Assembly (NCBI GenBank): GCA_003427395.1
Contig: BFEA01000064.1
Span: forward strand, 3,897,349 to 3,925,138
Length of the DNA stretch: 27,790 nucleotides
Source of the DNA: Chara braunii
Lineage: Eukaryota; Streptophyta; Charophyceae; Charales; Characeae
Direction: 5' to 3'
The notes beneath the pieces were generated by a model. It was given only the letters and a program-made list of their open reading frames with translations, had not been told where the DNA came from and did not search any database. This document shows, piece by piece, positions 8,339-17,142 of the stretch; position 1 is the stretch's first letter, and every line of letters starts with the position of its first letter. The position numbers and the translations under genes are program-made.

Positions 8339-8430
8339 TTCGCCAGTTGTCAGAGAATGCTTCTCGACACCTCCTTTCGAAAGTTGTTGTTGAATCCCCA
8401 GCCTGCTACTCCGAAGCTTTCGACAGTCCC

Positions 8431-8480
8431 CGGCTGCGCCACCGACTTCTCTTCGAAATTTCGTGACTGGGGGTAACGGC
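8431..8480 (-). repeat. 3' pseudo-LTR remnant of the PLE
   Basis: About 50 nt, containing CGACTTCTCTTCGAAATTT and GGCTGCGCCA (plus-strand spelling). It matches the terminal unit at 12345-12401 with roughly five mismatches and the same orientation, so it is the counterpart of the block upstream of the coding region. Confidence 0.7.
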
Positions 8481-8686
8481 AGACTGCGGCAACAGTGCGT
8501 CGGGAGACACAGTGGCGGAGGGCTGTATCATACACACATAGCAGCAAATATTCAGAGATACGAACAAACTCACAAGGAAGAGACCTTGAAAATTCAACCT
8601 TCGAATCTTAGAACAAGCTCACACTTTACATAGACACAGCAAACCACATCACCATAGCTGGATCTCCCAAAAACGACAAGCAGTAT

Positions 8687-8733
8687 CCTTCTACCGGTTT
8701 CATCCGCCTGCTCCAGCGGAATCATCAGGAAGG
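8687..8733 (-). ncRNA. Hammerhead-ribozyme-like motif, type I, short stem III
   Basis: Read on the minus strand: stem I 5' strand CCUUC (8733-8729), core CUGAUGA (8728-8722), stem II UUCCGC with GCGGAU closing an 8-nt loop (8721-8702), core GAAA (8701-8698), CCGGUA (8697-8692), stem I 3' strand GAAGG (8691-8687). Stem I is five perfect pairs. The stem III segment ACCGGU is self-complementary, so it would be closed only by two pairs in a monomer but six between two molecules, as in the dimeric hammerheads known from newts and PLEs. The predicted cleavage triplet is GUA, cut after 8692. Weak point: the first stem II pair is U-U instead of G-C. It lies in the 3' UTR of the PLE, same strand. Activity is inferred. 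Confidence 0.55.
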
Positions 8734-9149
8734 TGTGCTTCACGCACTCAGTCGAAAAGAGGCCGAATGCCTTGCCTCTCAGTCATATATACCTGGTGCC
8801 CTGGGCCTCATTCTCTCCTACCCGTCGTTCCACTAGGAACTTCCTTTCTGGATCACTTCAAAATTTTGTACTTGCCTACCCGCGCTCCGTCTCGGACGTA
8901 AAATGGAGCCGGATTTCCAAAAGGGATTCTCAAAATACAGAATCCAGTGAACGAAAAAGTTAAAGCTAGAAAACGGGCCAACTTGAAAAAACCTGAAAAA
9001 CCTGAAAAACCCGAATATGAACCGACGAGCGGGATCGAAGCCAAATAAATAAAATAAATAAATAAATACGAGATACGGGTAGCAAGGCTACCGAAAACGT
9101 ACAACACGCGATCTAAGAACCCTGTTATAGCCTGCTGTCGGGCCTGCTG
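8734..9149 (-). other. PLE 3' untranslated region
   Basis: Between the stop of the last coding segment (9150) and the hammerhead-like motif. It holds an AAATAA-type simple repeat (about 9043-9066) and a triple ACCTGAAAA run near 8990-9010. No coding signal. Confidence 0.55.
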
Positions 9150-9690
9150 TCAGGCCGTGTCCGTCCCCACCCGACTTCTTGTCGGGGTTTCCGCGGTTGA
9201 AGTTCGCTTTCGCTTTGATTCGCTGAGCCGCTGTTGAAAACAGATTGTGAGGAGCCTCAGAGCCTTGTAGCCCGTAACCTTGGCCAATTTGGCCAAGGCG
9301 CCTAGTGAAACCTCCGGGGTGTAGCCCCGGAGGATACTCTCCGTAATCGCATACGCCACCGAACTTACGCTCAATGCATTCGATGTCGATGAGAACCAGA
9401 GCCTCTTCAGAGTGGCCAGCAGCACTCCTTTCTTCATCCTTTTCTCGGAGTAACTGTCGAAATCTTGCATTGAGTGGTAACGTAGAGTTCCTGTTTCACG
9501 GAGCGGCCCAGCATTCTTTGTCTCCTGCACGAAATGTATCTGTACTGGATCAGCGTCAACGTGCATTCTGCCCCCTATGAACTGCCAAGTGTTCGTCCCT
9601 TCATCCTTGCGGATGAGCTTGAGTCCGCTGTCATATGTCACTTGGAACCTTTCAAAATTCTTCCGGCTCTGTCATGCGACGCAGGCTCAT
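9150..9690 (-). pseudogene. PLE segment 5: RT C-terminal (thumb) region
   Basis: It follows the second frameshift. It contains TWQFIGGRMHVDADP, YHSMQDFDSYSEKRMKKG and ATLKRLWFSSTS, the last two resembling the conserved basic thumb block of PLE RTs after motif C. It ends in a Ser/Thr/Arg-rich tail at 9150. There is no second endonuclease downstream, confirming that the GIY-YIG domain is N-terminal only. A short CCCGAC/GTCGGG hairpin lies in the final codons (about 9166-9182). Confidence 0.75.
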
Positions 9691-9958
9691 TGTTACATCC
9701 GACGATGATGGACACATCGTCGACCATCCTCCAGCCCCGAACCAACTTCCTATCCTGCCCGAGTGATGCCAGAAACTTGGATTCGGCCATGGCGCAGGTG
9801 ATGGTGGCCAAAACCGGGCTAGAGGTTTTCCCCATGGGGATACCCAGGACTTGTCTTTGTGCGATGTGACCACACATCATATACGCATGTGCCAGATCGT
9901 ACGTGACCATACTCCTGATCTGATCGAATTCCACCGAGATGAACCCATTCTGCTTCCG
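9638..9958 (-). pseudogene. PLE segment 4: RT palm motifs B and C
   Basis: GIPMGKTSSPVLA (from 9844) is RT motif B. RMVDDVSII (VDD at 9724-9716) is motif C, with the two catalytic aspartates intact and valine in place of the common tyrosine. AHAYM and QRQVLG just before motif B are in family register. The frame ends at a TGA at 9638, but the last dozen codons are probably already shifted: the natural continuation (an NFERFQ stretch) is in another frame, placing an indel near 9660-9710. Confidence 0.85.
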
Positions 9959-10480
9959 TCATGTCTTCGACATGCAGCACAGCTTTCCTCTGATGGCTAC
10001 TCTGACCTGCTTCCACCCGTCTTCTTCGAAATGGTTTAGCAGTTCTGAGACCGCGTCCATAACCGATGTGAGTGATATCGAAGAAAACATTTCTTTGATA
10101 TCATAGCAACGCCCAATTGTCGCAGTGCACCCTTCCATCTGAAAAAACTCCCCTATTGGTCGCAGCTCGTCCTTCATCTCGTAGGTCGAGCCGAGGTGGA
10201 AGTTGTTATCCTTGGAGAATCTCTTGACAAGGCAGTGTAAAGCCCTCGCACATCTCCTTTGCCCTGTTCCTGCTGGGTCTGTGCATGCTGGCGCAATGGG
10301 TCTCCATCGCTGGAGGTCTTTGTCCTTCGGTATAACGTAGGTTCTTCCGAGTTTTCCAACGGTGTTCCACTTTCCCACGGCTCCTAGACCTGCTTTCACG
10401 TAGTCTTCTTTGCATTCCGTCAGGATCTCCTCCTCCGACTTGTCAAACTTCTCATAATCTGAGTTCCAAACAAAGGTTTT
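9959..10480 (-). pseudogene. PLE segment 3: RT fingers and motif A
   Basis: Same frame as segment 2, resuming right after the TGA. RWRPIAP (near 10309-10289) is the conserved fingers motif that contacts template and dNTP. CYDIKEMFSSI (near 10108-10075) is RT motif A, with its metal-binding aspartate at 10102-10100. The 60-odd residues between them may include the insertion-in-fingers region described for this clade, which I cannot delimit by eye. A second TGA at 9959 interrupts the frame, which then continues without a shift into segment 4. A change from CGA would explain it. Confidence 0.8.
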
Positions 10481-11050
10481 TCAAAACCCATGCCTGTACA
10501 GAACTGGGCAGATTATAATGGTATCTTCTGGGTTGCGGTCGATGGGGGCTAGCACTAACTCATCGTACCTAGCTACCCAAGTCCTAACCTCTCTTTCTGT
10601 CCACGCCTTCTCATTCCGGGTGCTCTGTACGTAGCACGAGCCGACATCAATCTCCGGCTGGCGGCGACCTTTCAGGTGTGCCGTCGCATCTGCGATCCCT
10701 TTGTCCAAAAGCTTCTTGTTGAGCGTGCTATCTGGTCTGGTTACGTTCTTTGCATTGCGCATGAAAGTCGGTGCATCCTTCACATCTAATAGCCTGGTCA
10801 ACACATGTTCGTCTTGTTTTTCAAGGGAGAACTCCTTACACCTGCACGTAACTGACCCAGTGTGCGCATAGTTCTTGTGATTGTTGATGATATCTCCCAC
10901 GGTCTTGTTCTTCGTAAACACTACCCTCAACTTGTTTTTCACAAACCCCGCAACTGCTTCTTCTACTACCCTCGCTTCTACCACAGCCTCCGTGGTCTTT
11001 CTAACTTGCGATTTGAGGACACATTCACTATACGGATATTTTACTGTCAC
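10481..11050 (-). pseudogene. PLE segment 2: CxC linker and RT N-terminal extension
   Basis: This segment connects the endonuclease to the reverse transcriptase. It contains TCRCKEF with the CxC pair at 10846-10838, the linker signature reported for PLEs with an N-terminal endonuclease. The rest (VVFTKNKTVGDIINNHKNY before it, HLKGRRQPEIDVGSCYV after it) resembles the region upstream of the fingers in PLE RTs. The listed start at 11050 is only where the frame opens; the true polypeptide continues from segment 1. The segment ends at a TGA at 10481, after which the same frame stays open, so a point mutation and not an indel interrupts it. Confidence 0.75.
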
Positions 11051-12086
11051 ATCTCCGAACGCTCACCCCTGTCTTCTGCCTAATCACCTTGTCTAGCGCA
11101 ATCCTCAGTTTGTTGCGAGTAACCTTCTTACCGAAGAGTCCGACAGTCCTGTACAAACCGACTAGTTTCGCGGTCGTGAAACGTTTGAGCGAAGACACTC
11201 TTCCTGGTTGGCTCAGCAGTTTACTCAGAAACACCTTGTTTCGTTCTGTGGTCGTATTCATCCTCTGGATCTTCAGGAAGATCGCTATGCCTCCCGATTG
11301 GCACATCTTCTTCGACTTCTTAAACGTCATGTTCCTTCCACCGATCAGGATTTCGAATGCGCCGTACTTTGCTTCCAACTTCTTCCAGTCGTCCGCCCAG
11401 TGTCTGCCCGGTAAAAACTCGACCTCGAGCCGTTCACCCGACGTATCTTTCTTCTCCTCCAGCCAATTCAGGATGGACGTACGTACGCCTCCTGCTGTCT
11501 TGAATGTCACCACAGATGTGCCTGTTGTCTTATGCCCTCTCTTGTTCCGTTCTCTCCTCCCGCTCCGTTTCCTCGTCTTCATGCTCCTGCGCCTGGATGT
11601 CCCTAGCGTATTCAGGCTAGGACAAAGGTCGCAGATTAAGTATCGCTCGAATACGAAGTCGTCTTGCTCCGTCATGTGCCTAATAGGCACCACCACGAAT
11701 CTGTCAACACCGAAGGTTCTCATCCAGCGATATAGCTGCGGCGCTTTTCCTCGTGAGTTGGAGTTTGCTGCCGCCACGTGTTCACGCCATCTGTGGATGA
11801 TCGGCCTGGTGGTACATCCTACGTACATCCTTTTCGGCCATGGGCTAACGATTACATAAGTGCCACCGCTTCGTAGCTCGAGCAGATTCTCAGTCGACTC
11901 CGCTTTGTCCAGGTACTTGGTCAGCCATCGGATTTCTCCGGTCATCCCAAGTAGCATTACAGACGAGGTGATTCGTCGTTCGACCACCGCGGCCTCTTCT
12001 CCACTGATTCCCCGCCCCCGTAGGGTCCGTCTTTGCTCCATGTCGATCCGCAAGGATTTCCATAGATCGTCTGAGGTAGGGGGCAC
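11028..12086 (-). pseudogene. PLE segment 1: GIY-YIG endonuclease domain
   Basis: This 352-codon open segment carries the nicking endonuclease. The GIY half is TYV (residues 76-78) and the YIG half YVG (88-90), separated by only nine residues, so there is no room for the CCHH finger of canonical PLE endonucleases. Next come the catalytic-arginine region RPIIHRWREH (94-103), a WMRTFG block (121-126) and the probable metal-binding glutamate in FVFERYLI (E147). Residues about 165-186 are strongly basic (RRRSMKTRKRSGRRERNKR) and may serve as a nuclear signal or nucleic-acid contact. The last seven codons are out of frame relative to the linker and mark the first frameshift. Confidence 0.85.
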
Positions 12087-12304
12087 GGAGAGTCATTGAG
12101 ACTCCAAACCGGACTCGTCGACCGGAGCCGATCTGAGAATGGCTCTTGGTGGGACGAACACCCGTCCTTTCCCCCTTCTGCTCACCGTGCTCTTCACGAT
12201 CTCTGGAGGTGTCTTGTTCTCTTGCGCTTCTTGTGTGCTCTTCTTTTCTTCGGTCTTCTTAGCAGGTGTGTCGAAGAAACCCTCATATGCTCGTTCTGTC
12301 TGTT

Positions 12305-12401
12305 TTCTCTTCGAAATTTGGTGAGTGGGGGTAAGGTCGGGATCCTCGGCTGCGCCATCGACTTCTCTTCGAAATTTGGTGAGTGGGGGTAAGGTCGGGA
12401 T
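12305..12401 (-). repeat. Tandem 5' pseudo-LTR units of the PLE
   Basis: A 39-nt block (TTCTCTTCGAAATTTGGTG, then AGTGGGGGTAAGGTCGGGAT) occurs at 12305-12343 and 12363-12401, period 58. The intervening GGCTGCGCCATCGAC is shared with the 3' copy near 8431-8445. The duplication upstream and the single copy downstream of the coding region suit partial tandem PLE copies. Confidence 0.75.
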
Positions 12402-12726
12402 GGATTAATGTATGTCCTACCCTCAGGTGCGTTCGTCTTTTTCCATCTTGTTTTCACAAGTGCGCCCACTCTACAGTGCTGTGTGGCTAAAAGGGGGCAA
12501 ACTGTCGAATGGAGGCTGTCAAATTTCTTCTGACAGCCGTCAATTTTTTTGGCCTTTCGACAGTGGTGTGGCGAGGCCCTTTGTGTTTTTCTCCTTTGAG
12601 AGTGGTGTGGCGGAAGAGTGTTTTTTTCGTTTAGACGAGTGGTGAGGCTCGCTCCACTAATCTCAGGGCATACTCACACTGTGACCCCAAATCCATAATT
12701 TGTGAAGGGTCGATTTGAGGTTTTGG
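12402..12726. other. Unassigned stretch
   Basis: GAGAGTGGTGTGGCG-type words appear at about 12558 and 12597 and resemble a word at 5941. Otherwise no gene or clear repeat. Confidence 0.35.
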
Positions 12727-13020
12727 GCATGGTTCACGTCACAATGCTGTACCTTTTCAGATGGGACAAGTTCGTGGCTGTCTGGAGAAATGTGGATTTG
12801 GTTCTTGGCTGGTCACACGGCGCCATCTACAAACTGTGCAAGAACTTTTGTGAACGAATTTTTGCCATTTTTTGAAGAAAATGCAAAAAAAAAAAAAAAA
12901 GGCATTTAAGGTCACCTCCAGAGGTGCCCGCAAAATCCCTTGCCCCCAGGCTTCCCAGGCTGCTGACAAATGGGCACAGGAATAGTACATTTGCGGATTT
13001 GGTAGATCCGTGTGACCGGC
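12727..13020. repeat. ~300-bp dispersed repeat, copy 1
   Basis: It shares ordered blocks with copies at 20319-20625 and 21138-21480: CTGTACCTTTTCAGATGGGA, a CACACGGCGCCATC variant, an A-rich middle, then GCTGCTGACAAATGGGCAC and a GTACATTT...GACCGG end. A small CACCT/AGGTG hairpin (about 12914-12927) lies after the A-run. The A-rich interior suggests a fused or composite retroposon. Family unknown. Confidence 0.75.
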
Positions 13021-13091
13021 CTTTTCCCCTTTTGGGGGGGATTTTGGAAATATAGGTCCCCGTGTGAGTATGCCGTCAAAATATGGAAATT

Positions 13092-13132
13092 GAGAATGAA
13101 TCTTTCCCTAGAATATGGAATGATACACCACC
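13092..13132 (-). repeat. Dispersed GTATCTTCC hairpin motif, reversed copy
   Basis: GAGAATGAATCTTT through TGATACACCACC is the reverse complement of the motif at 4436-4603, with a few mismatches. Confidence 0.6.
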
Positions 13133-13362
13133 GTATCTTTTGTCTTTTGTGCATCTGGCGAGTAGTGGAGAGAGACCCTTTTGGGTTTGGGTCTCGCCAA
13201 ACGACACACGAAAACGAAACGAGTGCATCCGCCCACAAAAGGTACCAAAATACACTCCTTACAATTTATAGCAAACCGATGAACATGCCCATTTTCTGCA
13301 GGAAGATGCACGCATTTTGTTTTTCGTTTCGTGTCCCGTGCAGCGACGGCCATAGCCTGGTA

Positions 13363-13370
13363 GGCCCACT

Positions 13371-13405
<35 letters not shown>

Positions 13406-13419
13406 GGTTCGGCCCACTG
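13363..13419 (-). mobile_element. Poly(A)-only micro-insertion with 9-bp duplication
   Basis: GGCCCACTG at 13363-13371 and 13411-13419 flanks 33 T residues and GGGTTC. On the minus strand this is GAACCC plus A33 between 9-bp direct repeats, the same architecture as at 5800-5848. Confidence 0.65.
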
Positions 13420-14324
<905 letters not shown>

Positions 14325-14663
14325 ATCTCCGCACGTGCCATCTGCACGTGTGTCACATTGGTATCGGAGCGGGTTTCAAACCTCTGTTCCCTCCCTCCCT
14401 CCCCAGATGTGTATAAGCCCCCCTCCCCCCTCTCTCTATCCCACCATCGCGGATAGCCATCCCCATCCCTGCAGCTGCACGTGTTCCATCAAGGCGACCA
14501 GATACGTCCGCCATCCAAGTTGGCGTTTTTCTCCTTGGTAACCTCGACGGCGGAGTGACTCCAGCCGCTGCGGTTCTCCTACTGGCCGATCCGCTGCCGC
14601 TCGTGCCTTGGCTTGTCCTCCGTCATCCAAGTGTCTAAATTGCAGTGCAGTTGGTGATGCTAT

Positions 14664-14745
14664 GAGAAGTTCATTGAACCTTATCATCTTGAGGAAGGAG
14701 AAGTTGTAACAAGGTTTCGTAGGCGAACCTGCAAAAGGATCATTG
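14664..14745 (+). rRNA. 18S rRNA 3'-end fragment (degenerate)
   Basis: GAGAAGTTCATTGAACCTTA, then GAGGAAGGAGAAG, GTAACAAGGTTT and GGATCATTG follow the universally conserved 3' terminus of eukaryotic 18S rRNA up to the ITS1 boundary. About five differences, including a deleted C after AAGGTTT and AA for GG before GGATCATTG, show it is a decayed fragment and not part of a working rDNA unit. The rest of 18S is not recognisable upstream, and the downstream C-rich sequence (to about 14900) could be ITS-derived. Confidence 0.85.
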
Positions 14746-14907
14746 ACACGTGGAGAGTCGACTTCCCACCACGTCAGCGCCCTCTTTCCCAACTCAAATT
14801 TGGACCCCTTTCCCCCCCCTTCCCCGTTCCACTGCCATCTCCCGATCTCCCCAACTGCTACCCACCCCGTTCCCCCCTTCCGATCGCGCGCACCGAAGGG
14901 ATTCCGT

Positions 14908-15628
14908 ACGTTCGGGCGTTCGGGTTCAAAAACTAAACACTATGATAAAAATAAGAAAAAAAGAAAGAGAATTAAAATGAGTGAGTGTGCCAGCACCTTC
15001 TCAACACCGCCATCTTTGCGGATTTTTAATTATGTTTTGGCATTGAGAAATCCGCTGAAAATTTACAGATATGTAGTTTACATAATCAATAACTCATTTT
15101 TTTTTTTTTTAAAATAATAAAATTTTTTAGGCCCCGAAAATAAAGTGAAAATAAAAAGTTAAAAGTAAAAAAAAACAAAATAATGAGTGGGCGAGCACAT
15201 TTTGACACCCCCATCTTTGACGATTTTTAATGGTTTTTTGGCTTAGCAGAATGACTTCAAATTTTACAGGTGTGTAGGTTACATCGTAGAGAACTCACAA
15301 CAAAAAAAATCAGAAACAAAAAGCTTATTGTTAGGCCCCGAAAAATAATAAAATTTTTTAGGCCCCGAAATAAAGTGAAAACAAAAAGTTAAAAGTGAAA
15401 AAAAACAAAATAGTGAGTGGGCGAGCATATTTTGACACCCCCATCTTTGACGATTTTTAATGGTTTTTTGACTTAGCAGAATGACTTCAAATTTTATTGG
15501 CGTGTAGGTTACATCGTAGAGAACTCACAAAAAAAAAAATCAGAAAAAAAAAACTTATTGTTAGGCCCTGAAATGTTTTTTGGCGGGGGCCGAACCTGGA
15601 GGTGTTCGACCCCCGAACGCCCGAACGT
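14908..15628. repeat. 720-bp unit with 17-bp TIRs and internal ~230-bp tandem repeats
   Basis: ACGTTCGGGCGTTCGGG (14908-14924) recurs as an exact reverse complement at 15612-15628. Inside are three tandem units starting near 14980, 15185 and 15415 (GAGTGGGCGAGC, ACACCCCCATCTTTGACG, TAGGCCCCGAAA). The last two are 230 nt apart and over 90% alike, the first is more diverged. It could be a non-autonomous DNA transposon with subrepeats, or rDNA-spacer-like sequence, given the 18S fragment 160 nt upstream. No flanking duplication was seen. Confidence 0.7.
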
Positions 15629-15675
15629 TCGGGGGCCAGCCTGGGGGCTCCCGAACGTTCGGTCAGGTAACCCTG

Positions 15676-15698
15676 CTTGTCACGGTATTTGCCCCGAC
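15676..15698 (-). repeat. LTR-terminus-like motif (partial)
   Basis: On the minus strand, GTCGGGGCAAATACCGTGAC: one arm of the hairpin motif seen complete at 27582-27616. Confidence 0.45.
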
Positions 15699-15702
15699 GG
15701 CA

Positions 15703-17117
15703 TTCCCGGATCCCATTGAACGATATCCCCGTCGTTCAGCATAAAAAAAAGAATTCAGGATCATTATAAAGATTCCACGTGAAAGCAACGAACATAATAC
15801 ATAACATTTCCAACAATCGTCTGGAACTAAGCCGAAACTTTTCCACCAACATACAACAATACAACAACAAAACTGGATTTAGCCTCCAGAAACCTTCACT
15901 TAATACAACAGAACTGGATTTAGCCTCCAGAGGTCTTAAATCATTACAAATCATATGTGGATGGAATGATACAAGATATTGCCTCTGGCAAGCCTTGTCA
16001 AAACTTGGACCCAGGTCTAGCCCCCGGAAGCCTTCGATTTAGAGGAACTTTTTAAAATGATTCCAGCATCATCCCACTGGTGTCACTGGTGGTCACTCAA
16101 AACCAAACATTTAGTCTCAGAATGGTACCGGAAAAACTTCTGATTAACTTTCAAAACCCTAATTGGTTGACACATCCATTTATCTAAAAAACATCAAGTT
16201 TAACCCCCTGACGGGTCTTTCAAAATATTCAACCTCCTGGGGGGCCTAGACAAAAATCCGAACCAACCATTCATGAGAGAAACCATTCGTCCCAAGTTTT
16301 ATGACCAAGTTATGATCCTCATTCCAATTCACATAAGTTATAATGCCCGTTAATTTTGAACCCGTTGTGAATGCGTCGAGGAGTGGTGTAATCCGTGTAA
16401 GGATAACATCTCGACATCAAGCCCCGCTTTAGATTCGAGCCTCACCACATTCTCACCGATTCCTGTGTTTTCGATCTCATTAGTCCTCTGCATGTAGAGT
16501 AGAGCAGCCCCACCTCAAATAACCGAGGCTGGCTAGACCCCGACCATAGAGGTACGGTGACCGTGTTTGACACGAGGTTATGTAGTCACTCCTTCCCTTG
16601 TGGCAAACGATAGTCGCCTACCCTACAAACAACATTCTAGCAAGATCTCAACACCTTCCTCTCTTTCAGTGATAGTATAGTCGTCCTTCCCTTAAACCAC
16701 ATAGGATACAGAAGATAACATCCCACTATGGACCAGGAGCATAGCTCCGGCGTGACCCTCACTACCACCTCCGGAGCTCAGAAATCCATCAGAAATTGAC
16801 AGTGACATGATCACGCCTTCAAAACTTACTTCAAAAATATTCAACAACAACAATACAATTTTACAACAAATGCTTTCACATGAAATTTCATAATGATCCA
16901 AGCTAAATTATGTTCAACAGTAGTTCGGATGCCTTCAGTTATAGAAGTGCATCACTAAAACGAATAATCTCGAAATAAATAGGAGTCCGAATAAACTGAT
17001 CGATCGAAATATACACCATTCCAATATAAAACGTATGACTAAATAATTATGCAAACCAATATAAAAATAAAGTCAATGTCTGGTTGACAACATTCCAAAT
17101 TTTTTTATTTTTTTTTT
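15703..17117. other. Unassigned, AT-rich, probably retroelement-derived
   Basis: No gene. Spaced copies of a TTTAGCCTCCAGAAACCTTC-like word occur at about 15878, 15916 and 16017, with weaker forms near 16198 and 16234. ACAACAA-rich sequence recurs near 15850 and 16840. The texture resembles antisense LTR-retroelement untranslated sequence, but no diagnostic primer-binding site or coding domain was found. Confidence 0.35.
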
Positions 17118-17142
17118 ATCTGGTCTCAACCATAGACCAGAT
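17118..17142. repeat. Perfect 9-bp-stem hairpin
   Basis: ATCTGGTCT and AGACCAGAT flank a 7-nt loop, directly after a T-rich run. It could be a transcription or RNA-structure signal or a small palindrome; nothing nearby decides. Confidence 0.6.

Larger units (their letters stand above)
9150..12086 (-). pseudogene. PLE polyprotein: GIY-YIG endonuclease + reverse transcriptase, broken
   Basis: This is the whole coding span, about 979 codons if the breaks are ignored. The breaks are: a frameshift near 11040-11075, between the endonuclease segment and the CxC linker; a TGA at about 10481; a TGA at about 9959; and a frameshift near 9660-9710, between the RT catalytic core and the C-terminal domain. 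Between breaks the reading is continuous and family-typical. The first codon of the open frame at 12086 is GTG, with a stop four codons upstream. The first in-frame ATG is at 12041 and is the likelier start. The encoded protein would reverse-transcribe its own RNA at a nick made by the endonuclease. Both stops could be CGA-to-TGA changes, as expected of methyl-CpG decay. Confidence 0.85.
8431..12401 (-). mobile_element. Penelope-like retroelement, N-terminal GIY-YIG type
   Basis: The boundaries are set by a shared terminal block: two copies at 12305-12401 on the 5' side and one at 8431-8480 on the 3' side, all in the same orientation, consistent with the pseudo-LTRs typical of PLEs. In between, in minus-strand order, lie a GIY-YIG endonuclease, a basic region, a CxC linker, a reverse transcriptase, and a ~670-nt 3' UTR with a hammerhead-like sequence. 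An endonuclease N-terminal to the RT, a CxC linker, and no CCHH finger between the GIY and YIG halves match the Chlamys group of PLEs. The copy is inactivated by two frameshifts and two TGA codons. True termini could lie slightly outside the shared block. Confidence 0.85.

Noticed and set aside
11089-11859. 256-aa plus-strand frame
   Set aside because: It is the antisense shadow of the endonuclease segment, whose minus-strand reading has family motifs.
14664-14745. Working rDNA unit
   Set aside because: Only the last 82 nt of 18S are present, with substitutions and a deletion at highly conserved positions.
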